Shown here piece after piece: positions 53,816-62,753 of a stretch of 64,000 bases of DNA. The position numbers and the translations under genes are program-made. Source of the stretch: CAISIP01 sp031396205 (GTDB lineage Bacteria; Pseudomonadota; Gammaproteobacteria; Burkholderiales; Burkholderiaceae_C). The DNA is taken from the NCBI GenBank assembly GCA_031396205.1, contig JANNKH010000070.1:1-64000 (forward strand), in the 5' to 3' direction. Within the stretch, counting starts at the first letter, position 1. Each line of letters begins with the position of its first letter. The notes beneath the pieces were generated by a model. That model did no database searches. It worked only from the letters and a program-made list of their open reading frames with translations, and was not told the origin of the DNA.

Positions 53816-54913
53816 ATGACGCGCGCATTCTCGATCTACCTCGATCTTCTTCGATTCCTGGCGGCATGTCTGGTGGTGGTATATCACTCGAATTCGCGCT
53901 TGATTGTCGAGCCCATCCTGCCGTTTTCGACTTATGGGCACAGTGCGGTGATCATCTTCTTCGTGCTGTCGGGCTTCGTCATTGCTTATGCGACAGATAC
54001 GAAAGAACATCATGCACGAGCCTACTGGTCGAGTCGACTTTCGCGCGTCTGGTCGCTCGCTGTGCCGGCGGTGCTTCTGGCTCTGCTGCTCGACGCGATT
54101 GGTCAATCCATCGCACCAGACATCTATGCAGGCAACACGACCAAGGACCATGCAATGCTGCGGGTTCTTACCAGTCTGGCATTCCTCAATGAGATCTGGT
54201 TCATTTCGATCACATCGTTTTCCAACATCGCTTACTGGTCATTGAATTACGAGGTCTGGTATTACGCGGCCTTCGCCATTTACGCGTTCGGCAACAAGCG
54301 GTGGCGATGGATGCTGATCGGCCTGCTGCTCCTGGTCCTGGGCCCCAAGATCGCACTGCTTGCGCCTATTTGGGTCCTCGGCGTCGTCATCTACCGATGG
54401 GAAGCAGCCAAGAGCATCAATGAAGCAGCCGGTTGGCTTCTGGCGGGAGGGTCATGGGTCTTTTTGATCGCGTTCGAGCACTATGACGTGACAAACGGGT
54501 TGTTTGAATGGCTCAAGACGCGGATCGGACCAGATCTGCACCGCGAATTGACGTTCTCACGATGGTTTCTCTCCGACTATTTGTTGGCGGGAATTGTGTT
54601 CATCAACTTCGTTGGGATGCGAAGAATCATCTTTCGCATGGCCGGCCTTTTCCATGCGCTGGAAAAGCCCATCCGGCTACTGGCTGGGTTCACGTTCTCG
54701 ATCTACATCCTGCACCAACCTCTCATCTATTTTTTCGCCGCACTGATCGACCTGCCAAGCTCGGGATACCAGCGCTACGCGGCGGTCATGGCCTGTGTCG
54801 CCTTGTCGATCTGGCTGATCGGTAGCGTGACGGAGAAGAGGCGATTCGCCCTGCGTCGATGGTTGATGTCGGTGAGCAGCCCGAAAGACGTTCAGCCAAG
54901 GGCCGTTCCATGA
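53816..54913 (+). CDS. Acyltransferase-3 family integral membrane protein
   Basis: A 365-residue membrane acyltransferase (acyltransferase-3/OafA-like without SGNH tail). Seen: YLDLLRFLAACLVVVYHSNS with the conserved His after the first helix, IIFFVLSGFVIAY, a charged R-rich loop (YWSSRLSRVW), about ten hydrophobic segments, and FSIYILHQPLIYF near the C-terminus. It adds acetyl or another acyl group to a surface sugar. The gene starts 11 bases after the previous stop and ends overlapping the next gene. Confidence 0.9.
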   Translation: MTRAFSIYLDLLRFLAACLVVVYHSNSRLIVEPILPFSTYGHSAVIIFFVLSGFVIAYATDTKEHHARAYWSSRLSRVWSLAVPAVLLALLLDAIGQSIAPDIYAGNTTKDHAMLRVLTSLAFLNEIWFISITSFSNIAYWSLNYEVWYYAAFAIYAFGNKRWRWMLIGLLLLVLGPKIALLAPIWVLGVVIYRWEAAKSINEAAGWLLAGGSWVFLIAFEHYDVTNGLFEWLKTRIGPDLHRELTFSRWFLSDYLLAGIVFINFVGMRRIIFRMAGLFHALEKPIRLLAGFTFSIYILHQPLIYFFAALIDLPSSGYQRYAAVMACVALSIWLIGSVTEKRRFALRRWLMSVSSPKDVQPRAVP

Positions 54914-55542
54914 TGCGCTTGATGCAGCGACTCGCGCGCGAAATCCGCACCCGGGGTACCTGGGGATTCTTGCGCTTTGTCGTCTCGCGCGTTGCACAGC
55001 GGCGCAGCGACGTGCTCTATTGCATGGACCTGGGCGCGCTGCATGCCCAGGCTTGCGATACAGACATTGTCGTGGCGGTCAATCGCCATACCTTGGGCAG
55101 CAACGGCACCAGGGCTGTCGAAGCAGCTGTATTGATCGAGGCCAATCACGCCTACCGGGAGGCGCTGCGTGGCGACGCGCAACTGTTTGCACTGGTTGAT
55201 GCGCACCATCAGGTCATGAGTTTTGGGTTCGTGCTGTTCGCATCCTTCTACAAGAAGGTGTTGGGCGAAGCGCGTGACACCCCGATGATCAGCAACTGCT
55301 ACACGTTTCCCGCGCACCGCGGCCAGGGCCTTTATCCCCGCCTTTTGCTGGCCATCAGCCACAGCCTGGCATCGCAAGGTTTCAAGCGGGCAATCGTCAC
55401 CTGTGCGCCCGACAACCAGGCCTCCGTGCGCGGCATCGAAAAGGCTCGCTTCAATCACGTAAAAACCGTCGAAAGCACCATCGTGCTGACGCGCTGGATA
55501 GCATGGCAGAAAAGCACGCCAGCATCCGGCGGTGGCGGTTGA
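54910..55542 (+). CDS. GNAT family N-acetyltransferase
   Basis: A 210-residue single-domain GNAT. The acetyl-CoA loop is FPAHRGQGLYPRLLLAIS, with NQASVRGIEKARF downstream, the usual GNAT C-terminal motif. ATG 54910 overlaps the previous stop (ATGA). The first 50 residues are not conserved. The substrate is not known; an amino sugar of the EPS precursor is plausible from context. Last gene of the plus-strand run. Confidence 0.82.
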   Translation: MMRLMQRLAREIRTRGTWGFLRFVVSRVAQRRSDVLYCMDLGALHAQACDTDIVVAVNRHTLGSNGTRAVEAAVLIEANHAYREALRGDAQLFALVDAHHQVMSFGFVLFASFYKKVLGEARDTPMISNCYTFPAHRGQGLYPRLLLAISHSLASQGFKRAIVTCAPDNQASVRGIEKARFNHVKTVESTIVLTRWIAWQKSTPASGGGG

Positions 55543-55553
55543 CGGAGCGTTGG

Positions 55554-57227
55554 TCAGGCCAGTCGAAACGCAGGCTTCCTGGCCTGGAACCACAACTCCA
55601 GCGTCGTCAATATCCACACAAGTTCACCATAGTAGGCCGGGTACTGCGGCAACAGTTCCTGCCAGAGCCGCGTGGCGAAACCTGGCCGCAACACGCCGCG
55701 CGCCTCGATGCTGTGTAGCGCCTCCCTGGCTATTCGACTCAGGGACGCATTGTTCTGTACCCAGACACCAAACGGCAATCCAAAGCCGTGTTTGCCCTTG
55801 CCGATGATTTCGTCGGGCAGGAATCCTCGCAACGCTTCCTTGAAAAACCACCGCAATCTGAGGCCGCGCAGCTTGTAGTGGTCTGGCAAACGCAGCGAGA
55901 AGTCGAGCAAGCCGCTGTCAAGCAAGGGAAATCCTACCTGCACACCGGCCATTTCGGTCATGCCGACCACTTTGGGCAGGTCGCTCTCGGCCAACGTATA
56001 GCGCCAATCAAACGCCAGTGTGGTATTGAGATGCGAGGCACCCTGAACTTCGTCCCATACACCCTGCTGGTGCCGCAGCGCGATCGTGTCATCGATGGCC
56101 TCCAGCATCTGGCCGCTCAACACCGCAGCCGGGCCGACGCGCAACAGAAGGTTATACATGTTGAGCCGCCGCGGCATGGCTACGTTGGCCTGTTCCACGT
56201 AACTGGCCCCTTTTCGCAGCACACCAATATGCCTTGCAAACGGCGCCCTCAAGAGCGGCTCCACGACCCTCTTGCGCAACCCGGCGGGAACATGCTGGTA
56301 CCAGCCAAGGATGCGCTGCGTCGCATAACGAGCGTTGCCACCGAACAACTCGTCGCCTCCATCGCCGGCAAGCAATCGGGTGACACCGTCGCCGTGCGCC
56401 ATGCGCGCGCAATAGTAGGCCGGCAGCGCAGACGAGTTGCCGAACGGCTGGTCGTAATGCGCCGCGACCCGGTGGACGCTGTCGGCGATATCCTGCGCTG
56501 TCACATAGTATTCATGGTGCTTGACGCCGAACCTTCGGGCAGCAAGGCGCGCATACTCCATTTCATCGTAGCCTTGGGCCTCGAAACCGATGGAATAGCC
56601 ATCTGCCCCATGCCCAGTCACTGACTGGATCAATCCCGCCACGCTGGAACTGTCCGTACCGCCGCTCAGAAAGCAGGCCGGCTTGCTGGCGTCAAGCCGA
56701 CGGGCAACTCCCTGCTTGAGCAAGGCAAGGAACTCCGATTTCAGGCTGTTGAAATCAGCCTTGCGTTGCGGTGCAAAATCGGGCGTCCAGTAGCGCCAGA
56801 CACGCACCCGATGGCCATCAAATCGGAGCGCGTGTGCGGCCGGCAATCGATAGATACCCTTGAAGATGGTCCCAGGCGAAGGGATGCAATGAAAATAGAG
56901 ATAGTTGTAGATCGCCTGCGGATCGATCGCCGTCGAGTCGTCGGCCAGTTCGTCCGCGCGACCCGCCACTCGGAGCCGACCGTCACGAACCTGCCAGCAA
57001 AGGCTGCGCGTCGCGAACCGGTCGACCACCGCCAGCCCATGGCCAACGGAATCAATCCGGGCCATCGCGAAGTCACCACCAACCTGGTCAAGCCTGCTGT
57101 CTAGGTCCGGTTGGTCAAGCAGTCTTCGCCAGGCAGCGACGATGCCGTCCGCGTTGGCTAAGCGCTGCAGCCCCGCGTCCGCGAATTCTGGTTGTCCGAT
57201 GGCAATGAACGACTCAGCTTCTGTCAT
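55554..57227 (-). CDS. Asparagine synthase-like protein with degenerate glutaminase domain (3)
   Basis: A 557-residue two-domain protein. The ATP-pyrophosphatase domain has CFLSGGTDSSSV (SGGTDS 188-193), AGDGGDELFGGNARY and the FPLLDSGLLDFSL region, all close to genuine AsnB. The N-terminal domain is short and lacks the Cys2 nucleophile (starts MTEAESF), so glutamine-dependent activity is unlikely and a different amine donor or no ammonia step is implied. It is convergent with the plus-strand run and divergent from the PhbB-like gene. Substrate unknown. Confidence 0.82.
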   Translation of the reverse strand: MTEAESFIAIGQPEFADAGLQRLANADGIVAAWRRLLDQPDLDSRLDQVGGDFAMARIDSVGHGLAVVDRFATRSLCWQVRDGRLRVAGRADELADDSTAIDPQAIYNYLYFHCIPSPGTIFKGIYRLPAAHALRFDGHRVRVWRYWTPDFAPQRKADFNSLKSEFLALLKQGVARRLDASKPACFLSGGTDSSSVAGLIQSVTGHGADGYSIGFEAQGYDEMEYARLAARRFGVKHHEYYVTAQDIADSVHRVAAHYDQPFGNSSALPAYYCARMAHGDGVTRLLAGDGGDELFGGNARYATQRILGWYQHVPAGLRKRVVEPLLRAPFARHIGVLRKGASYVEQANVAMPRRLNMYNLLLRVGPAAVLSGQMLEAIDDTIALRHQQGVWDEVQGASHLNTTLAFDWRYTLAESDLPKVVGMTEMAGVQVGFPLLDSGLLDFSLRLPDHYKLRGLRLRWFFKEALRGFLPDEIIGKGKHGFGLPFGVWVQNNASLSRIAREALHSIEARGVLRPGFATRLWQELLPQYPAYYGELVWILTTLELWFQARKPAFRLA

Positions 57228-57558
57228 ATGTTTCCGAGATTAGAGGCGGCTGGGGATTGACCACCATACGATGCCACATTGGCGATCGGGCGAAAGCAGC
57301 GACCGCGAAGCGTACCATCGTATGCGAAGGAACAAGTCTTCTCGAAGCGATGATGTCCCGTGTCTGGTGATGGCGTGCCACACGGCAGATGGCTGTTGCA
57401 TTGTTCCGCATTGCGCCTTGCCGGCAATGGATTGGGTCGCTTAAACTGGCTCGATAATGCACCCAAGCGTTCATGGAGCATGTTCGGCCTCAGGCTCATA
57501 CAGAATTCGACTGCCACCGCGTTGATCACCATCGACCAGACAAAACAGGAGATACGAC
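57228..57558. other. Divergent region with inverted repeat CATACGATG/CATCGTATG
   Basis: 331 bases between divergent genes. It holds a perfect 9-base inverted repeat: CATACGATG at 57265-57273 and CATCGTATG at 57316-57324. The arms are 42 bases apart, so this is better read as two operator-like half sites than as a hairpin. AGGAGA lies just before the reductase ATG. No other feature is convincing. Confidence 0.4.
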
Positions 57559-58284
57559 ATGTCCCGAGTTGCGATCGTCACAGGCGGCACCAGAGGTATC
57601 GGCGCCGCAATCTCCGTTGCACTCCAGGAGGCAGGGTACAAGGTGGCGGCCGTATATGCAAACAACGATGCTGCGGCAAATACGTTTCATGCCAAGACGT
57701 CAATTCCGGTTTACCGATGGGATGTAACTGATTTCGATGCGTGTGCGAACGGCGTACAAAAGGTCAGGGAGGACCTGGGAACCATCGGCATCCTGGTGAA
57801 TAATGCCGGCATCACGCGCGACTGCATGTTCCACAAGATGAGCATTGCCCATTGGGATGCCGTGATCAACACAAACCTCAATTCACTGTTCAATATGTGT
57901 CGGCCGGTCATCGAGGAAATGCGCGACAAACAATTCGGGCGCATCATCAGTATTTCGTCCATCAACGCGCAGAAGGGGCAGCTTGGCCAGACAAATTATT
58001 CTGCGGCCAAGGCCGGAGAGATCGGATTCAGCAAGGCATTGGCACAGGAAAACGCAACACGTGGCATTACCGTCAACGTCGTGTGTCCGGGGTATATAAA
58101 GACCGAAATGATCATGGCCATGAATCAGGACATCGTGGACCAGAAAATTGTGCCCGATATCCTTGTTGGTCGATTGGGTGAGCCGGCGGAGATCGCTCGA
58201 TGCGTACTGTTCCTTGCATCAGAGGATGCAGGCTTCATTACCGGCAGTACATTGACTGCAAATGGCGGCCAATATATGGCGTGA
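57559..58284 (+). CDS. phbB: Acetoacetyl-CoA reductase / 3-oxoacyl-ACP reductase (PhbB/FabG-like)
   Basis: NADPH-dependent short-chain dehydrogenase of 241 residues. Cofactor loop TGGTRGIG (8-15); NNAGITRD (81-88) with the MFHKM segment characteristic of PhbB; catalytic Ser134, Tyr147 and Lys151 in NYSAAK. PhbB reduces acetoacetyl-CoA to 3-hydroxybutyryl-CoA for polyhydroxybutyrate; a FabG-like role in making an acyl group for the EPS is also possible, since no other phb gene is present. Good AGGAGA ribosome site. It is the only clearly metabolic gene in the locus. Confidence 0.85.
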   Translation: MSRVAIVTGGTRGIGAAISVALQEAGYKVAAVYANNDAAANTFHAKTSIPVYRWDVTDFDACANGVQKVREDLGTIGILVNNAGITRDCMFHKMSIAHWDAVINTNLNSLFNMCRPVIEEMRDKQFGRIISISSINAQKGQLGQTNYSAAKAGEIGFSKALAQENATRGITVNVVCPGYIKTEMIMAMNQDIVDQKIVPDILVGRLGEPAEIARCVLFLASEDAGFITGSTLTANGGQYMA

Positions 58285-58299
58285 CGAGGACTTCTGCGC

Positions 58300-59223
58300 T
58301 CACTTCAACGGCCTCGCCAATAGCTGATCGGCGGTCGAGTAAATGGTGATGCCCTCATTGGCAAGAGATCGCAGGTGCTCGAAAAACGCGCGCACCGGAA
58401 TAAACCAAGAATCGGCGTTGCCAACGCGGCCGTTGACCTTCAACCCGGCATTTTCAAACTCGACTCGAAAATATTCACGCAAGTCATTCCGTGGGCCGTG
58501 ATCGATACGGCGATCAGATACGGTCGCGTCAAAAGGTCGCACCGGCACCTGCCAGGTCTTGCCTGCGGCGTCGATACAGGGCAAGTGGTAGGTCTCATCG
58601 AGCCATACGGGAACTGGAAACGCATCGGCCATGCAATCTTCCAGCACATGGTAGAAGGTGACTGGGCCCATCGAAATACCAAGTCCCAGAACCTTGGCAC
58701 CTTCGACCTCCAACACCCGTTGCCATGGCGAGCCAAGCCCGAATACCGAGGGTGCGCGATGATGCGACTCTGTCAGAAACGTGGCGTGCCGCCCCCAAGC
58801 CGACACCGAATGGGTGGGATGGATACTTCGGCAAATGCCGTCGCCTGCCAGGAATGCTTCCGGCAATCGACCCATGTTGGTACCGAACCTCTTGGCATCG
58901 AATACGTAATCGCGCGTCTGGCAGGTACCCAATATCGTGCCACCGGGCATATAGTAAGTTGGAAGCATCAGCGTGCCACTTGGGCCGACTGTGTCCTGCA
59001 GGGCGCCGATCACCGTGGCCGCACCGCCCTCGACATAGCCGAGGCTTTTGAGCGACGAGTGAACAAACAGCGTGTCACCGATGTCCACGCCAAGATTGCG
59101 CAGGTCCTTCGCCAATTCAGCCCGCGTGAAATGGCGCTCAGTCTGTTCAAGGTGCTTCGCGTTTTGTCTCCGTCGGTTCCGCTCCAAAACCGACTTAGCC
59201 ATGGACTTCAACTTAGCGAGCAT
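58300..59223 (-). CDS. AAC(3)-family acetyltransferase
   Basis: A 307-residue protein of the aminoglycoside 3-N-acetyltransferase fold family. Seen: VHSSLKSLGYVEGGAATVI, LMLPTY, IHPTHSVSAWG, and GLGISMGPVTFYHVLED with the catalytic-type His/Glu region. In EPS loci such proteins are more likely to acetylate an amino sugar of the polymer than an antibiotic. Its start overlaps the end of the upstream gene by 11 bases. The gene is convergent with the PhbB-like gene. Confidence 0.85.
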   Translation of the reverse strand: MLAKLKSMAKSVLERNRRRQNAKHLEQTERHFTRAELAKDLRNLGVDIGDTLFVHSSLKSLGYVEGGAATVIGALQDTVGPSGTLMLPTYYMPGGTILGTCQTRDYVFDAKRFGTNMGRLPEAFLAGDGICRSIHPTHSVSAWGRHATFLTESHHRAPSVFGLGSPWQRVLEVEGAKVLGLGISMGPVTFYHVLEDCMADAFPVPVWLDETYHLPCIDAAGKTWQVPVRPFDATVSDRRIDHGPRNDLREYFRVEFENAGLKVNGRVGNADSWFIPVRAFFEHLRSLANEGITIYSTADQLLARPLK

Positions 59224-60406
59224 CGCGTCCCTTCAAAAAATCTGACTCAAGCAAGTTGGCGTCGATGCAAAATTTAGCCGCCCAGTTGAGATACTCCCAC
59301 TGCCCGTACCCGCCATTGACGGGAAACGACCCCTTTATGCCGCCGAGTTGGTCCGCCGGCCCCTGCAGACGAACGGTCCGCCGCACATACCGGTTCGCGC
59401 GCTGCGCGGCTGCCAGGAAATGCTGGTCGCCGTTCAACTGATAAAGGAGGAGGAGGCAATGTGCCACTTGCACCGATCCGGTCAGGCACACATAGTCTGC
59501 CGCTGCACAAAATTTCTCGTCGAGTTGCCCCGCCAGATAGCCATCGTCGCCAATTGAATTGACCAGACCCTCAGCAGTGCGCACTGCAGCGGCAAGCAGA
59601 TCTGGTCGTCCAGACAGAAGGTGGCCCTCAATAAACCCCCGCAATGCATAGCCAATGGTATGGGTCAGCGGTCTGACCGGATCACTAAGGCAGTTCGATG
59701 AGAACCAACCGTTCGGGTGTTGCTTTGTCAATGCCCAGTCAACTTGCTTCAGCCCCGAAGTACCATAGCCATTGTTTGGCGCAACCCGCTCCGCCTCGAA
59801 CAGGCCCCATGCCACATGCGTCTCGTAAACCTTCTCCCCCGGTTGCGCAAAGGGGGTCGGAAACCGGCGCCAGCAACCATCGTCATCCTGGGTGTCGCGC
59901 AACCATCCTGCGGCGCGTTGCATAGCGTCATGGTAGCGTTGATCCCCATAGGCTTTGGCACCTGCGGCCAGGCCGATCAGTATCTGCCCGGTGTTAAAAG
60001 TAACAGGAACGACCGGCGTCGAATCTATCCGCCCGCCCTGAAAACCTCCCTCGGGGAACTGGATTGCAAGGCACCAGTCCAGCATTCGACGTGCCCGCAC
60101 GTCAAGGTCATCGCGTCCCGTTCGTCGCGCCAGTTCGATCATGGTAGGAATGATGTATCCAGTGGTTTCCGGATAGGACGAGTTCCAGCCCTTGATCAGG
60201 CTGAAGTCGCGTGAAACGCCGCCGTCGGCAGTAGTAGAACGGTCTTGCGCCAGGCATAACCAGGCCATGCATGCCTCGACCACGGCATCTGGACCCGGGT
60301 CCTGGTCGGCAAGACCCCGATTATCCGTCGCCAGTTCCGCCAAAGCCGCGGGGGGAAGGCGTTTCATCGAAAGCTTGTCCTTGATATTTCTGAGCATTTC
60401 CAGCAT
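59213..60406 (-). CDS. Alpha/alpha-toroid-like protein of unknown function
   Basis: A 397-residue protein with repeated helix-pair signatures (RRMLDWCLAIQFPEGGFQGG, AAGWLRDTQDDDGCW, VDWALTKQHPNGWFSSN) typical of six-hairpin or terpenoid-cyclase-like toroid folds, as in glycosidases and uronyl epimerases. No catalytic motif stands out. It overlaps the AAC(3)-family gene and is likely translated with it, so the two may modify the same sugar. ATG 60406 is used; a TTG lies upstream at 60424. I cannot name the activity. Confidence 0.6.
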   Translation of the reverse strand: MLEMLRNIKDKLSMKRLPPAALAELATDNRGLADQDPGPDAVVEACMAWLCLAQDRSTTADGGVSRDFSLIKGWNSSYPETTGYIIPTMIELARRTGRDDLDVRARRMLDWCLAIQFPEGGFQGGRIDSTPVVPVTFNTGQILIGLAAGAKAYGDQRYHDAMQRAAGWLRDTQDDDGCWRRFPTPFAQPGEKVYETHVAWGLFEAERVAPNNGYGTSGLKQVDWALTKQHPNGWFSSNCLSDPVRPLTHTIGYALRGFIEGHLLSGRPDLLAAAVRTAEGLVNSIGDDGYLAGQLDEKFCAAADYVCLTGSVQVAHCLLLLYQLNGDQHFLAAAQRANRYVRRTVRLQGPADQLGGIKGSFPVNGGYGQWEYLNWAAKFCIDANLLESDFLKGRDAR

Positions 60407-60489
60407 GGATAACCTGACTTTCAAATACGACTGACTTCCTTATACCCAGAGAAGCGACTTGAGCGAGCCTGCGACTTGCCATCGATCGA

Positions 60490-62475
60490 TCACAAAGCGC
60501 GAAAAACCTCGGCAAACATGGGCACCAGTAGTTTGTTCCCGAACTCGCTCAGATGGTCATCATCAACATACAGGGGGCGCCCGTCCTTGCTGCCGAAACA
60601 CCGATTGTCGCGGCACAGATACGCAGTGGGATCCAGAATCTTCACGCCACACTGATCGCGCGCCGCATCCTGGGCGGCCCAAACCCAGGCATTTCGCCTT
60701 CGGTAATCGTCCATCGACAAATAGACGTCTTTGCGCAGGCCGACCACCATCTGGCGCGAAACAACGTTGGGCACATTGAAGCCCATCTCGGGAATCGGCC
60801 GCACCATATACACCGTTCGGTGTTGAGCCAATCGACAGGCTGACTGGGTAATCTTTTGTGCAAACTCGCGCAAGAAGTCGGGCGTGGTTCGAACAAATAC
60901 CCTGGAGAAATAGACTTCCGGCACTTCCACCAGCTGGAGACTCTCGTTCTGGCCAAATGCTGCCTTGGCGTAACGGTTGATGATCACAATGGGAACGGTG
61001 CGTGGAACGGACTTCAGCTGCTCGGCCGCCCACCCAATGAACTCTTTGCAGTTGTACTTGGCGCCTCCCATCAATGAAGCGAAAGTAGGGGCCGACTTGA
61101 GACCATCAACGAATACACAGCCAGAGTAGTTCCACTGCATGACGCCTGCTCCGTCCCCGTTTTGCGCGGCCGCCAAACCCGTGACCAGCGAGCTCGTATG
61201 GCTATCCCCAATCGCGATCACTTTCCAATCTGCACCACCATACACACACGACGGGAACTGCACACCGCTATTGGGCAAGCACTCTGCCTTGCGCGGATTC
61301 TCGTTTGCGGCCTCCGCCGCTGCCAACTCGATGTCTGGCGCGAAACGACCTCCAACGCCCTGCAACTTCCATACCAAGACAGCAGACATCACCACCACCG
61401 CCATGGCTACTCCCATACCGCTGGCAGCCGCGAACCCCCGTTGCCGCCCCAGAAGGCGTTGGGACGGTAGCTCAACCCAAACGTACGACATATGGCCAAG
61501 TAGCATCGACAGCAAAATCGCGCCGGCAACCGCCATCGCAACATCTCGGAAATTCAGGTAGACCAATCCCACGACGACCGGCCAATGCCATAGGTAAATC
61601 GAGTAAGAACGATTTCCGATCCATTGCGCCAAGCCGTTGGCAGTCCAGAATGACACCGAGTTGCTGGTCAACACCATCATGGCTGCCCCGGCTGGAAGCG
61701 CTGCACGCCAGCCTGGCCATGCGGAATTTTTGTCATACATGGCAACGGCAAGCACTATCAGCGCCAGCCCCGCCGCGCTGAGCCAACGGCGTTGCGAGAA
61801 AGTCAGCTTCAACCGAGGTGCCAGTAAAAAAACCAGCCCGCCACCCAGCATTTCCCAGGCGCGGGAATGCAACAGGAAAAAAGCAGCCGATCTGTCCGAA
61901 TTCGTCATCAGTACGGACGCCAACAATGACGCTACAACCCCTAGGCTTACGACCCAAAGTTGCGCTTGTCGCCCGGGACTGAATTTCCAAAGTGCCCAGA
62001 GCAGAAGCGGCAATACAAGATAGAACTGCCACTCGACCGAGAGCGACCATGTATGCAAGAGCCACTTCTCATGCGAGGCCACATCGAAATAGCCGGCTTC
62101 AAGCCAAAACTCAACGTTCGAAACGAAAGTGAGGGCGTACGCAACGTGGGAGCCCAGCAATTTGTAATCTGGCGGCAACAGGAAAAGCCAACCGGTGGCG
62201 ATCAGAGCAGCGCATAGAACCACCAGCGCAGGGACAATGCGGCGCGCCCTGGCCAGGTAGAAGCCAACGATCGAGAAATTTCCCCGCTCCAGCCCATTGG
62301 CAACGATCCCCGTCATCAGGAATCCGGAGATCACAAAAAAGACATCGACTCCGACAAATCCGCCCGTGAAACCGGGAACATCGAAGTGATAAAAAACTAC
62401 CACGCCGACAGCCCAAGCCCTCAATCCATTGATGTCTTGTCGGAACGGCGCTTTGGACTTGGCGTCGTCTGCCAT
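60490..62475 (-). CDS. OafA-type acyltransferase with C-terminal SGNH domain
   Basis: A 661-residue two-domain protein for O-acetylation of surface glycans. The N-terminal acyltransferase-3 part (about 1-370) begins FRQDINGLRAWAVGVVVFYHF (His30) in parts and has TWSLSVEWQFYLVLP. The C-terminal periplasmic SGNH domain has GDSHTSSL (Ser425) and VDDDHLSEFG for the Asp/His. Start at ATG 62475 overlaps the TGA of a small upstream frame (TGATG), which supports it; ATG 62484 is in frame as well. Confidence 0.92.
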   Translation of the reverse strand: MADDAKSKAPFRQDINGLRAWAVGVVVFYHFDVPGFTGGFVGVDVFFVISGFLMTGIVANGLERGNFSIVGFYLARARRIVPALVVLCAALIATGWLFLLPPDYKLLGSHVAYALTFVSNVEFWLEAGYFDVASHEKWLLHTWSLSVEWQFYLVLPLLLWALWKFSPGRQAQLWVVSLGVVASLLASVLMTNSDRSAAFFLLHSRAWEMLGGGLVFLLAPRLKLTFSQRRWLSAAGLALIVLAVAMYDKNSAWPGWRAALPAGAAMMVLTSNSVSFWTANGLAQWIGNRSYSIYLWHWPVVVGLVYLNFRDVAMAVAGAILLSMLLGHMSYVWVELPSQRLLGRQRGFAAASGMGVAMAVVVMSAVLVWKLQGVGGRFAPDIELAAAEAANENPRKAECLPNSGVQFPSCVYGGADWKVIAIGDSHTSSLVTGLAAAQNGDGAGVMQWNYSGCVFVDGLKSAPTFASLMGGAKYNCKEFIGWAAEQLKSVPRTVPIVIINRYAKAAFGQNESLQLVEVPEVYFSRVFVRTTPDFLREFAQKITQSACRLAQHRTVYMVRPIPEMGFNVPNVVSRQMVVGLRKDVYLSMDDYRRRNAWVWAAQDAARDQCGVKILDPTAYLCRDNRCFGSKDGRPLYVDDDHLSEFGNKLLVPMFAEVFRAL

Positions 62476-62717
62476 CAGCTGCATTGAGCGAGATCGACAA
62501 AGCTGGGGGCAGTCAGGCCCGCGAGTTGCCCACGCCCCTGAAGAACGAGCGCGTCTAAAACAATCGCAACTGAGTCACAGTTCGACCGGCCGTTGCCCTT
62601 CTTGACTGTCCACTTGCGTGCCGCTATGGGGACGCTTTCGACATGAGCGCCAATATTGAACGGCCAGTAATTTCTCATCCCATCCATGGTCATAGGTTTC
62701 ACGCGGAAATACTTCAC
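62475..62717 (-). CDS. Small hypothetical frame upstream of the OafA gene (80 residues)
   Basis: Not recognised. The frame starts with GTG, has a weak GAGG nearby, and its TGA overlaps the OafA start as TGATG, the type of coupling seen at other junctions here; this is the only support. The product has no membrane segment or known motif. It may be a leader frame, a truncated gene or chance. Confidence 0.3.
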   Translation of the reverse strand: MKYFRVKPMTMDGMRNYWPFNIGAHVESVPIAARKWTVKKGNGRSNCDSVAIVLDALVLQGRGQLAGLTAPSFVDLAQCS

Positions 62718-62753
62718 GGCCTCAATAAAACACTCGCAACTGAATCTAAACGG

